Source: Azadirachta indica
Taxonomy: Eukaryota; Streptophyta; Magnoliopsida; Sapindales; Meliaceae
NCBI GenBank assembly: GCA_022749755.1
Contig: CM040453.1
Span: 14,517,368-14,581,367 of the forward strand
Length of the DNA stretch: 64,000 nucleotides
Reading direction: 5' to 3'
Made by a program: the position numbers and the translations under genes. Shown here in pieces: positions 24,242 through 36,036 of the stretch (the first letter of the stretch is position 1; every line of letters begins with the position of its first letter). The notes below the pieces were generated by a model. The model did no database searches and was not told the origin of the DNA. It saw only the letters and a program-made list of their open reading frames with translations.

Positions 24242-24850
24242 ATGGTTTGATTAATTAGTCTGATTAATTTTATTAATTTTAAAAATATTTATAAAAATTT
24301 TAATTGATTATAAAACAATAATTATATTTTTATCTAATAGTAATTGATTAAAAAATTATTTTCAACTTTAATTAAAAATAAATATTAAAATAATAATAAA
24401 TACTATTTTATTATTATTTATTTTATAATTATTTTATTTAATTTTTAAAATTAAATTAATATTGAATTGTTATAATTATATTATAGTACAATATTTATGA
24501 TTATACACAATTATAAGTATTATACTACAATATATTTTATTTATAAATTAATATTTTTTTTATATTTTTTTATATCTAATTAATATTGAATTGTTAATAT
24601 ATTGTAAAATAAATAAATTTATATTGTAATTATAATATATTAATAAATATTTAATTATTAATGTGTTAGTGCTTATTATTATTTTAATATTTATTTTTAA
24701 TTAAAATTTAAAAATATTTTTTTTTTTTTACCAATTACTATTAAATAATAGTATAATTATTACTTTATAGTAAAATGAAATTTTTATAAATATTTTTTAA
24801 ATTAATAAGGATAATTAAAATAATTAGTCAAATTTTAAGAATTTATATAA
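24242..24850. mobile_element. ~610 bp fold-back MITE
   Basis: Long inverted arms of about 170 bp. The left arm has TTGATTAATTAGTCTGATTA, TTAAAAATATTTATAAAAAT, AATAATTATA, TCTAATAGTAATTG and TTTAATTAAAAATAAATATT. The reverse complement of the right arm carries the same blocks in the same order. No coding capacity. Confidence 0.75.
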
Positions 24851-24872
24851 TATTAACTTTTTTTTTATGGGC

Positions 24873-25290
24873 AAAGTACAGTTAAATTGATGTTCAATCA
24901 AATATGACAACTTTTGTGTTACGTAATCAAAATTATCACATAATAAAATGTTATTAAAAAATAAATAATATAACGATTTCTAAACCAAAATATTTCTGTA
25001 ACTATATTTATCAATACTTAAAATATATTTTTAAAAAAGACAAAATTTTCACTCGAAAGTAAATTTTAAATAAAAATAAATTAGTTTTGTATAAGATAAA
25101 ATTTTTACCATACTAAAAATTAAATTTTGAATAAAACAAATTTTTTTAACTTTTGATTCAAAAATAGTTATAAGGGCATTTTTGTTCAAAAGTTGTCATA
25201 TTTTCTTTTGTTGAATAATATTTTTTCAGATCATATTAATTTTGTGCTATAAAGATGAGTTATTTTTTGTTAATATTCTTTAAACTAAGT
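24873..25290. repeat. Dispersed ~0.4 kb MITE-like repeat, copy 1 (contains the left duplication breakpoint)
   Basis: Homologous to 36,037-36,420: shared order is CAAATATGAC(A)AC, ATAAAATGTTATT, AATAATATAAC, TATTTATCAA, ACAAAATTTTCA, AAAATAGTTATAAGGGCATT, AATAATATTTT(T)TCAG and GTTA(T/C)TTTTT. Ends resemble a short inverted pair, AAAGTACA at the left here and TGTACTTT at the right of the other copy. The 26 kb duplication starts inside it, at 25,209. Confidence 0.7.
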
Positions 25291-25299
25291 GTCAACAAC

Positions 25300-25800
25300 A
25301 CAACTAAATAAAAATAGTGGTAAGTGGAACTCTTTTGTTAGAATTTGCTTGGTGTTTATTGCTAATTTATGTAAAATGACACAAATATCCTTGTTGACAA
25401 ATAAATTTAACAATCTTTTTATTAAATTTTTCGCCTGTAAAATAATATAAATGCCTCTGTTGATTAATAAAGTCAATATAAATATTCTTAATTCTCAATC
25501 ATTTTAGAAAATAAATTATAAAATAAAAAAAATATATAAACACAATATAACAAAAAAAAAAAATAACTAATACATTTTAAATTTGTTAATACCTGTAGTA
25601 TTTCATAATAAATTCAACAATATAATATTTAACAAATTTAATTCAACAATTGACATTAATATATAATATTTAAAAATAAATTTACTCATAATGAAAATGA
25701 AGCTATTTTTTATTTTTATTTTTAATTATTTCTTTTTTAAAATATATTAATTATTTTTTTATTTTTATTTTTGTTGTATTGAGTTTATATATTTTTTATT
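25300..25800. repeat. AT-rich repeat on the 3' side of copy C
   Basis: Contains TGTAAAATGACACAAATATC then TTGACAAATAAAT, repeated in a diverged form ~65 bp later (TGTAAAATAATATAAATGCC). It then has AATATTCTTAATTCT and AAACACAATATAAC. A related block in the same orientation lies at 31,360-31,620 on the other side of gene C. No gene. Confidence 0.55.
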
Positions 25801-26450
25801 TTTTGAAATACTAAAAATAATTTTAATAATGGGTGAAAATTTGAATCTGGAAAATAAATCATATACAAATAATTTTTGATAAATATTATTATATGCTTAA
25901 TATTTTGTAACTATAACATGTTAATATCTTTCAGAATTATCTTACAACTGTAACAATTGTTCGAAACTCGTATGACAAGCACAACTACTATACTAAATTG
26001 TTGTGAGAAAATTTTGAAACACTTTGTAGCCACCGAATAATTGGGGAAAAAAAGTTGAGTAGCTATATCACCTTAAATAGTTGCTAGAATAGTTGAAATT
26101 GCATAAACTGGTACATCAAAAAGAACCTCAAATTGGTTGCACAAAAGAGGAGCAAATGATTCTTCACTTAAAATTAAAAGAAAAGCACAATATTTTGTTA
26201 CACTGTGATCACCAAACTTGTATCAAATTCAACTCTTACGAGCAAAACAAACAAACCAAGAAAAAGGGTGACAAAGCTGGATAACATACAGAAATGCAGG
26301 ATGATTCGACAAGCAACTCAAACAAGAAAACCTTAAGAGAAGTCGATATGTTTTATTTGACATAATTTGCAGTTGAGACCAACAAGACCTCCTATACCGG
26401 TACAGCATGTCTGCGATTGTGGAGACGAAGGAGTGCTTGCAACACATTGT

Positions 26451-29400
26451 CTATGTCAATAGTTGCTCGCATGACAAGAAATGGTCCCATATCAGCCTCA
26501 AGTTGTCTTTAAACACATCATATGTAGAATCAATATCAATCTTCTCTTCCTGAAAATTGAAAGAAAATGTAATAAGCTGAAGTAGGATCTTCTGTAGAAT
26601 GAAAAAATGCACATTTTGATGTAAACGCGATACAACAGATGCATTTCTAAGTTTATGTTAGCTATGGGACTTTATAGTGTCATACAAAACAATAGCAGGT
26701 TAAGTGAAGAAGTCCAATGCAATAAACAGCATATACCTGTATTTCAGAAACTACCCTTTTCAACTTCAAAGCAATCTCAACTGTTGTTTCCCCTGTTGCA
26801 GTCTTGAAATCAAACCGATCGGCATGTCTTACCTTTAGCTTTAGTGATGGGCTTTTATATGATTTAAATTTTGTGTGCCAAACCGCAATCACTCTGAATC
26901 TATCCTCAGATTTTGCCTTCCCTAGGGGCCATCTCAACCCACCCTTCACCTCCGGGTCCAAAATTGCTGAATTAATCAGGTTTTTGATTATATGCATTTC
27001 ATCATCCTGGAAAGTGCATATAATTGGGTTAATAATAGAATTCCTTCTCGGAGATTAATAAATACTGCTAGAAACTGTAGACAGCTATTGCCTTTAGCTT
27101 TTACTGCATCAGTCTAAGACATATGAGATATAAATCCTCTTAAAAATAACAAACAAAATTAAATGAAAAACCTTATTCCATGAGCATTATCATTTCTTAG
27201 GTCTACATGATGCCAATTGAAACTTAGACACTGATGATTTCATTTTTATTTTGTCAATTTTTAGCTTTCTGAAAAGTAGAAAAAAGTTTCTCAAAACTTC
27301 AGATGACTATTATTTTAAGTGTTCGAAGCTTGTCCAGTGTATTTTTTCTCATGCTTCAGAAAACAAACTTTCTCATGAAATGAAGGAATAAATTGATGAT
27401 TTTCTTGTTTCCCCTGCATTTAATTTGTCTTTTCCATTGTATGAAATGAAGATTCTGATCAGGAATGAATGAGAAAAAAAGACAATGAGAGATGAAAAAG
27501 GAAAAATGGAGATAACAGTGTAGTCCCAAATTACTCTATCTAAAGCTTTTCATGGTTGTAGTTTAACTCACAATCATATCAGTTAAGATCTTTTTCGTGA
27601 GCAGTGCCAACCTCACATCTACATTCTTGTCAAGGCATGATATATCCACAACCACGTGACGAACTGGGTTTAGTTCAACCTACAAGTGAAAAGAGTATAA
27701 TTCAACATGAGACTGCACATAAAGAAAAGTACCCTATGTACTACAAAAAGCACGAATTTGGAAGTTTGATAAAATAAATGACTCCATGGTATACTTCACA
27801 GTCCCAGAAGTCACCAGTATCAAATAAAGATGAATACCAAGGTCCAAATCTATATGATGCCAAGAAGAATCCTCATGATTGGCAAATATAATTTGCTTAA
27901 TCAGCAGTTTATGTTTTTTCACTTGCACATTAACAAATGCTTCAGTTGTTTAGATAATAAGAAATTGGATCTTTCCGTGTTGAAGTAAAAAGATTATTCC
28001 TTATAAAAAGACTTAGTGTTAGTTCTGTTAAAGCAAGTCTTGTCTATGCAAGTCAAAACAGAAGAATTCACTTTTTTCTTTTTTCCTCTTCATTTATTTT
28101 CTTAAGTTAATGGTATGGTTCTGTAAAGATTTTCTGCATCAATTTTCTTGTTGGTATTGTTCACACTAACAAACTTTGAGCGTAGAACCAACAAGATTAC
28201 CAGATCTAGATTTTGAATAAATCATCCCTTTTATGATGCACTCATGCATTTGTGCAAATTGATTAAACTAATTGGCATTAAATATGTAATATTTTATGTA
28301 ATGTCCGTAAATGATAGTTCTTAAGTAACAGAGAACCTGCCTTATAAAGCTCAAGCTCCTGATCTTCTCTTACAATACATTTGCAGGAAACAGTTGATTT
28401 TGGTCTTGAACTGTCAGACAACTTCACATGGGAAAGAATTTAAGAACGTAATAGCAAATTAAGTAATCAGAGTCATAAGAAATCTTACCGTTATTGCAAA
28501 GGAGTTTACTAAAAGAATTACCTTGATATGGTATATATCCTTCTCCTCTTTAAAATCAGCTTCAATCTTTGGCACTGCTTCACTTGTAATCTTTTCCATG
28601 AATGTTTCAGCAACATGCGTGTGAAATGATCTCTGCAATTGTCGCAGTATGGTTTCAGTAACCTGACTTTTTCTGGCACTTTCTAAGCTCATTGACTTGC
28701 TCCTGCATGAGGTCAATCGACACAATAATTCTTCCTAGCCCATTTTAATAACAACCAATAATGGCAAAGGATTAGAAACCATTATAAAACTAAAATGATA
28801 AAACGTTGTGCAGGAAGATCAAATATATTTGTGCAGTTAGAAAATGAGATTGTTTGTTGCCTCAATGAAATATATTGTCTGGCTGGTCTACCTAAATAAA
28901 TCAAAAAATACAATAGATTTAATTGTTTCTACCACCATCAATCACACTCAGGTGATGCAGAGGATAATTTGAGTCTAGCAACACAGGTAGAAATGCACCT
29001 ACACAAACCAAAACCAATTTCTTAGTTGGCATAGAAGCTTCTATAAAATTCAGCCAACTGAACTCTGGATTAACCCTTATCCAGTGCATCAAATAAACCA
29101 TAGGTAACCATGTACCTGTGACTAATCGGCGTTGAGACTTTACACAGGATCACTCCATGACGTTAGGAATAGAGTAAGATATTTTCACTATATCTTTCTT
29201 AGACAGTTCCAGGGAAACTAGTTCCCTGGTAGCATGAGAACCAACAGTACTTGCTACATACTGTCTAAATTCCGAGTTCAAAATGCTAAGGGCCAAGCTA
29301 CCTATTATTTTCATTTTGTTATTAGAAGAAGCAAGAGAATTCTAACTACAAGCACAGTGTAACCTTTTTTTTCTCTTGATTCAAGAGACAAAACTCGAGA

Positions 29401-30327
29401 TATCTACATGTTAAGAGTTATCTGTTATTAAGAATAAAAATAATCCATCATTCATTCTCTGATGGTTTTTAATGAATTAAAAATAAAAAGTAAAGCACCT
29501 GTTTCAATTAATAGTCGGGCAAAAAGATAATAAAGAATACGAATAGGGGAGCAGCCAAGAAAATCAGACTATGTTCTTTTAGTTCTTCCCGTTTGGTTCT
29601 CAAGGCAATGTTAATCAGAGTCCCTGAATAAGAGTTTGCTTTCATGGCATTAGGTTACTTCGACTGAAAATTTTCTGTTTAATCTCAAGAAAAAAATAAT
29701 AGAAGAAACATCCAACATGCAACATTCAAGGTTAACCTCAAGGAAAACCAGATCACATACCCATGAAAAAGAACTTTGCCAAATCTAACAACCAGTGTTG
29801 GCTTTTCCTCCATTAAATTGCTGAACATCTTACAAGCAGACAATATGTCTGGCCATACCTTTTCTGCCACAAATTCCCATGGGCTTCTTGATGTATTCTC
29901 TCCCACTTCATCATTATTTAACAATTGAAAAGCCAAAGTACATCATTACTGAAGTGAAAACCAGACTATACATTAAGAACAAAATTAAAACAAATTAGGA
30001 TAAATATAACAAGGAAGATCACTAACCTTTGGCTGGATTATTTTTCACTAGAACCAAGGGCTTTTCCCCTCTTCTCTGCTCAACAGATTCCACGGAGATT
30101 GGCTCAAGATGGACAGAAGAAGGAAAGTGGCTATCTTGATCCAACTCAACAGCAAACCATCTAGATATGGCATTGTCTGCATACACAATCTCCCCACTCC
30201 TGTCTGCATTAGGTTTGTGTGATCCCAACTTTAAGTTTCTGTTGAACTGATGCACAAGTCGCTCAGGAGTTGGAGATGGAACCTGTGGAGCCTTTGAATG
30301 TCGCTTATGTGGAGGAATATAGGCCAT
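26451..30327 (-). CDS. Copy C: MAYIPPHKR-family protein of unknown function (394 aa)
   Basis: Seven exons by analogy with copy B: 30027-30327, 29761-29905, 28522-28702, 28341-28421, 27572-27679, 26737-27006 and 26451-26549 (1185 bp with stop). The start is the shared MAYIPPHKRHSK methionine. At the 5' edge of exon 2 the acceptor used in copy B (GTTAG) reads GTTAA here. The next AG, 12 bases on (GATGAAG|TGGG), keeps the frame and removes four residues, so I use it. Intron 4 again has a GC donor, here AAG|GCAGGT. The family blocks are retained: WFAVELD, RFGKVLFHG, ETILRQLQRSF, HVVVDISCLDKN, KGGLRWPLGK and LIWDHFLSCEQLLT. A 5' leader intron with donor GTGAG at 30,940-30,944 mirrors copy B. Function unknown; no enzyme or membrane motif seen. 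Confidence 0.85.
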
Positions 30328-31260
30328 TGTCAATCTAGCAAAATGCTCTGCCTTAAATCAAAATATTGAAGAAAAAAAATCAGTTTTCTCAGACTTTTGT
30401 AAAATGCCATTATTCTCCGATAGACAAGCACCTAATTCTAAGTAAAATGAACCAAAAAGTTCAATAGCTCAAGAAAAAACTCACCTCTCTACACAATATA
30501 TTCTTCAAAACTCAAAAGTTCTAAAACAAATTAAAAGAAAAAAAAAGAGTTAAAAATCCTACCAGAATCATTTAACCATCAATTATATATGAAATCGGTA
30601 GATCTTCGACTCATTCATTATTTACTTCCTTGCTCCACACAATTTGTAGTAATCAGTGACATTAACATCCACAATACAAAATGTCAATCATATTATAAAG
30701 AAACAAAAAAGGAAAGCCAATGAAATGATTCACGCATCATTTCCATAAAATTTGATTCAGTTAACTCGAAATTACTGTAAACACCAAAACGACAAACCAA
30801 CCAGAGGATATAGTGAAGGAAGAACAAAAAGACCCGCTAAAATTATCCAATAAAAGAATACAACCACAAAACTAACAATGACCCAGAAACACAACTTAAG
30901 AAAAGAAAATAATAAATTCATAAGAAGAGGAAAAATTCACTCACCGAATATTTCGAAGAAGTTTTCGTGTTAAGCTCAGCTGATCTTCACAGTTATATAT
31001 ATATATATATACACGCAGCAGCTACAAAAGAGTAAGACAGCAAACTTCAATCTAAATCTCCTTCTTGGAGAAGTTATGAAGTGGGGATGTTGAGTTTCTT
31101 TCCTAGATAAAGTAAATGGACAAAATTGAAAAGAACCGAAACCCCTTTTGACTGGAAATGGAAGTTGAAGGGAAGGAGTGAGGAATGGAGAAAAAAAAGG
31201 AGGGAAAGGATTAAATATAACACAATTTATCCTCCCTTCCTGGCATCTTCTACCTAATCA
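30328..31260 (-). promoter_or_regulatory. 5' leader intron, 5' UTR and promoter region of copy C
   Basis: The minus-strand donor ATTCG|GTGAGT at ~30,944 and an acceptor GCTAG just before the start codon define a probable 5' UTR intron. A (TA)n run lies at 30,994-31,011 in the leader or promoter. The region aligns with the equivalent part of copy B up to about 31,250. Confidence 0.6.
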
Positions 31261-31359
31261 CCGGTAACTCTTTTATGTGTAAATGACAGTTGGACCCTAT
31301 GTTTTTGAAATAAATTTCATACGCACCCCAAATTAAAAATAATTATCAATAATACTTCT

Positions 31360-31620
31360 TTGTTTAGATATTGTTCACTGTTGATTCCTGTAAAATGATA
31401 TAAATATCATTGTTAACAAATAAATTAACGTAAATATTCTTAATTCTTAATTTTTTTAAAAATAAATTATACAATATAAAAATATAAACACAATACAACA
31501 AAAATAAAAAAATAATTAATATATTATAAAAATAATTAAAATTAGAATTAAAATTAAAAAGTAACTTTATTTTTATTATGGTTAAATTTATTTTTAAATA
31601 TTATATTTATTTTTTAATCT
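31360..31620. repeat. AT-rich repeat on the 5' side of copy C
   Basis: Shares TGTAAAATGATATAAATATC, TTGTTAACAAATAAAT, AATATTCTTAATTCTTAAT and AAACACAATACAAC with the repeat at 25,300-25,800, in the same orientation. Confidence 0.5.
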
Positions 31621-32710
31621 TAATTAACGTTGATGAAAGAAGCCGCCTCTCCTTGTTCTGGGAAAGTGGCGTTGGACCCCAGAGTTGTACTCTGGAGTAT
31701 ATTTTTCCTAACATAAATAAATAAATAATGGGAATATATCTTCATTATATATATATATATATACATGTATAAAATTGTTTCCTTTTTTAACTAAACTATA
31801 GGCTTGGTGGTGTCACGGGCCAGCAGAGTGACTCGTGTGGCACCCTCACAAATTTCATGTGGAGGGTAAGCCTTATTAGCGTATCGTGATCTAACTAATC
31901 TTGACTTACCTCAATCTCATTAGAAGGATGACTTTAGTCCCCGATTAGTTCGGGTAAAGGTGCTCTAAGTCCCCTCTAATGATAACCTTTGAGACCAAAG
32001 TTAATTTTACACCATGAAACGTCCAAGTGCTTGAATTGTCATACTCTAACACACCCAATTAGTACACGATCTCTCGTGTCGTAATAATTTCCTCCACTAA
32101 AAATCATGCACACCCTCGTGCACGTGGCCATTTTTAAATATTTTGCCAGCTCAATTGGCAAACCATTAAGGTTCTACCATGCATACCGCTTCACTTCAAC
32201 ACGCCCATCTTCCCCGGGAGCTAGGAAGACTCACGTAAGGAGAAAACGGTAACATCCAGTCGTGTGGGCATGCCACCTTGGCGCAAGGTGGCAGCAGCAC
32301 TTGGTATAGTTGAGGCGTTACGCGGTTACCTTTTAAACCACTATACTCATCTTCCCTCAGAAAAACCCCATACTGTAGGACATAACAACATGGTGCGAGC
32401 ACGCCCATGTTCGAGATAGCGTAGTGAAGGGTCACAAGATAGACACCCCGTTCCCTCGCCCAATCAAGCGGACTATTATCTTCGAGATAGCCTTGTTAGC
32501 GCGTCGTATATTTAACTAGTTTTGGCCTACCTTGACCTCATTAAGAGGATAACTTCAGTCTCTGACTAATTCAGGTAGGGGTGGTCTAAGTCCCCTCTAC
32601 ATTATAACCCTTAAAACTAAAGCCGACTTTGCACCATGAAACATTCAAGTGTTTGAATTGTCACACTCTACCGCACCCAGCTAGTACACAATCTCTTGCA
32701 CAATGACATT
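31621..32710. mobile_element. Unclassified repeat element with two spaced ~220 bp direct repeats
   Basis: A more GC-rich block than its surroundings. Two diverged direct repeats, about 31,870-32,090 and 32,490-32,710, are 620 bp apart. Each runs GCCTT(A/G)TTAGCG, ACCT(C/T)A, TCATTA, CTAAGTCCCCTCTA, CACCATGAAAC, TTGAATTGTCA, (A/G)CACCCA and TAGTACAC. The opening TGTCACGGGCCAGCAGAGTG (31,811) looks like an LTR start, but TG...CA ends, primer-binding site and target duplication are not clear. An open frame at 32,196-32,435 has no known motif and is probably spurious. It could be a small LTR-derived (TRIM-like) element. Confidence 0.5.
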
Positions 32711-33109
32711 GGGCTGATTTACGGATAATTTGTTTTTATACATGATGAGTCAAACCCTTTACTTCACACCCATGATTGAGAGCAAGTGATGTATTAAAAA
32801 GGATATTTAAAAAGGAATCCTTCTACAATATTGGGAAAAAATTTTCGTATTAATAATGTCAAAATTATGGACCATTGGATGAGATCAATGGTCCATCATT
32901 TTTTTTACTTTTAAAATATTAATTTAATTATTAAAATTATTTTTTAATTTATCAGTTGTACAAGTTTCAATTGACTTTTAGTCAATCTCAACAAGTCCTA
33001 CAATTTTTTTCAGTTTTCTTTTGACTTTTAATCCATCTCAAACTTCTTTCTGTAGACTAATTTCAGTGATTTGTAAACTTCTCTCTCACAATTACTACGG
33101 TCAAATCCA
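32711..33109. other. Intergenic, no gene seen
   Basis: Ordinary AT-rich sequence between the GC-rich repeat element and the satellite-like array. A short palindrome, GGACCATTGGATGAGATCAA followed by TGGTCC, is near 32,870. Confidence 0.45.
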
Positions 33110-34760
33110 ATACTCGTCAACATAAAAATAAAAGAATTTAAACCAATATAAAATAGTAAAAATGAACATCAACTTCATAAATTCAACATTAAAATATAAA
33201 TGAAATGAAATAAATGTAAATTAACGTAAAATTCTTAAATGACAATAATATAATTGTAAATAAAATAAAAAAAATAATTGTGATATAAAACTTATGAATA
33301 CATATAAAAATCGTAATCTTGACATAAAAAATTAAATTGCAACATAAAATTTATATATAAAATATAATATTTGTAAACGTTAAAATTTAAAAATAAAAAA
33401 TATAAGTCAGCACAAAATAGTAAAAATAAATATCAATTTTATAAAGACAACATAAAAAATGTAAAAATAAACAGAGATAAATGTAAATTAACATAAAATT
33501 GTTAAATGACAACAATATAATTATAAACAAAACAAAAAGAAAATAATTATGATATAAAAGTTATAAATACACATAAAAATTGTAATCTTAACATACAAAA
33601 ATTAAATTACAACGTAAACTTATATATAAAATATAATACTCGTAAACATTAAAATAAAAAAAAATATATATAAGTCAGCATAAAATAGTAAAAATGAACA
33701 TAAACTTCATGAATTCAACATTAAAAATATAAATGAAATAAAATAAATATAAATTAACGTGAAATTATTAAATGATAGCAATATAATTATAAACAAAATA
33801 AAAAGAAAATAATTGTGATATAAAAGTTATAAATACACATAAAAATTGTAATTTTAACATAAAAACAAATTAAATTACAACATAAATTTGTATGTAAAAT
33901 ATAATATTTGTAAAAGTTAAAAACTAAAAAATATATATATAAGTCAATATAAAATAATAAAAATAAACATCAACATCAACTTCATATATTCAATATTGAA
34001 AATATATATGAACTGAAATGAATGTAAATCAACGTGAAATTGTTAAATAACAACAATATAGTTGTAAACAAAATAAAAAGAAAATAATTGTGATATAAAA
34101 CATATGAATACACATAAAAATTTTAATTTTTGATTAAAAATTAAAATACAATACGAAAATTATATGTAAAATATAATACCTACAAATGTTAAAAATAAAA
34201 AAATAAAAAATATTAGCCAAAATAAAATAGCAGAAATAAATATCAACTTCATAAATTCAACATTAAAAATGTAAATATATTGAGATAAATGTAAATTTAA
34301 ATATAATTGTCAAATGACAACAACATATTTGTAAACAAATCAAAAGAATTGTAATTGTGACATAAAACGTATAAATACACACAAAAAATTTAATCTTTAT
34401 TTAAAAAATTAAATTATAAAGGAAAAATTTTATGCAAAATATAATAATTGTAAACTTTAAAAATAAAAAATAGTAAATAATAAGTCAACATAAAATAATA
34501 AAAATAAACATCAAATGCATAAAAGCAGCATAAAAAATATAATTGTAATAAAATGAATGAAAATGAACACGAAATAATAAATAACAATATTATAATTGTA
34601 AATAGAATAAAATAAATAAAAATGTAACGTAAGGATTGTAAATTAACATTCAACTTGTAATTTAGATTATAGAAAATTGAATTACAATGAAAATTTTGCG
34701 AAAAAAAAAAGGTGGAATGCTTGTAAAATTAAAAAAAAAAATTATTACAAATTTTACATA
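33110..34760. repeat. ~268 bp satellite-like tandem array, about six monomers
   Basis: The landmark AAAT(G/A)AA(C/T)AT(C/A)AA starts at 33,160, 33,425, 33,692, 33,961, 34,234 and 34,502, giving periods of 265, 267, 269, 273 and 268 bp. Within each monomer the same order recurs: TTCATAAATTCAACAT, AAATGTAAATTAAC, TTAAATGACAACAATATAAT, AATTGTGATATAAAA, ATACACATAAAAATTGTAAT and ATATAATA(T/C)TTGTAAA. Very AT-rich and non-coding. The open frame at 34,414-34,653 is an artefact of the repeat. Confidence 0.9.
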
Positions 34761-36036
34761 ATTTTATATCATTATTATTATATAAAATATTTGTAACACA
34801 TAAATATATGTTTTTTCTAAATATATGGGTATGCTTTTAAAAAAATGATTATTGATGTTTTAAATTTATTTCAATTATTTAAATAATTTTAAGTTGCATA
34901 TGTACAAATCAATTTTTTCTCATTCTTTTCCTTTTCTTCTTGATTGCATGACATTAGATAAAGTTTCATTTTACAAATAATTAATATCAGTAATTTAATA
35001 ATAGCACAATTTTCATGTCAAATTGAATTTGCTTTATATGTGATTAAGATTTCTCAAATTTTTTATTTCTCACAATTAACTTCGATCTTATAAAAGTAAA
35101 TTAACTTACATTTTACTTTTTTTAATTATCTTTTTTAAAATTTCTTATTTACGTTTGATAATAACATTTATGCTTTTTTTTTCACTAACAATTTATTAGT
35201 TTTAAGATATTATTATTTCTTTTTCTAGTAATGTAATATCAGTTGTAGGGTTATTTTATTTTATTATACTAACCATTTTTAAATATTACAATAACCTTTA
35301 CATCTTCAAAATAACATATGTTTTTCATTAATTCATATAAATACAATCATCATGAGTGATTGTTGAGATATGTCTTATTTTCTAATATTAATTTTTGATT
35401 TATAATAATTTATTTTATTATTAACAATTTTTTAGAAAAATAAAGAAAGAATATAAATTTTTATAATAACTAACTTAATTTTTTTTTAAGTAAATTATTT
35501 CTAATATGCATTACATTGTTTAACATTAAATTTTTCATTATAATATATAAATTTCTATTTAAATATATTTCTAAAAAATAAATTATAACAAAATAACTTA
35601 AATATATTAAAAAATAAAAAATAAGAAAAATAATTTTTAACTTGTATAGCAAATTAATTTAACATGTTACTTGATAAATAGGTTAATTACTATTATGTTA
35701 AATGAATGGTTCAAATTTTAATTTTAAAATCTAAAAGTCAATAAAATTGAGTTATTGATATTAGGATTCTTTATCTCAATATTATAGAATTTTCCTTTAA
35801 AAAGAATATCTTTACGAAAGGTGCATCTAATCTACTAGATGTCACTTTTTTTTAAAAAAAAAATAAGTTGCCTTTGAGTTTATATCCATCCGTTTTATAT
35901 CAAATTTCATCACTTGATATTAATTAATAAATTTATTTAAATATAAATTTTTTTTTTCCTTTTCACTCTCTTTTTTTTTTTATATACTGGTTCTATCTTA
36001 TTCTTATTAATTAAATTAGATTTTATGTTATTTGTA
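34761..36036. other. AT-rich intergenic sequence, no gene
   Basis: Homopolymer-rich AT DNA. The minus-strand open frame at 35,470-35,652 is low complexity and not credible as a gene. Confidence 0.5.

Noticed and set aside
32196..32435. Minus-strand ORF of 79 codons in the unclassified repeat element, also at 58,244
   Set aside because: No recognisable domain. It lies in non-coding repeat DNA and recurs only through the 26 kb duplication.
34414..34653. Hydrophobic minus-strand ORF, and the similar one at 60,500
   Set aside because: Low-complexity translation (Phe/Leu/Ile/Tyr) of the AT-rich satellite. The frame length changes with an A-run in the second copy.
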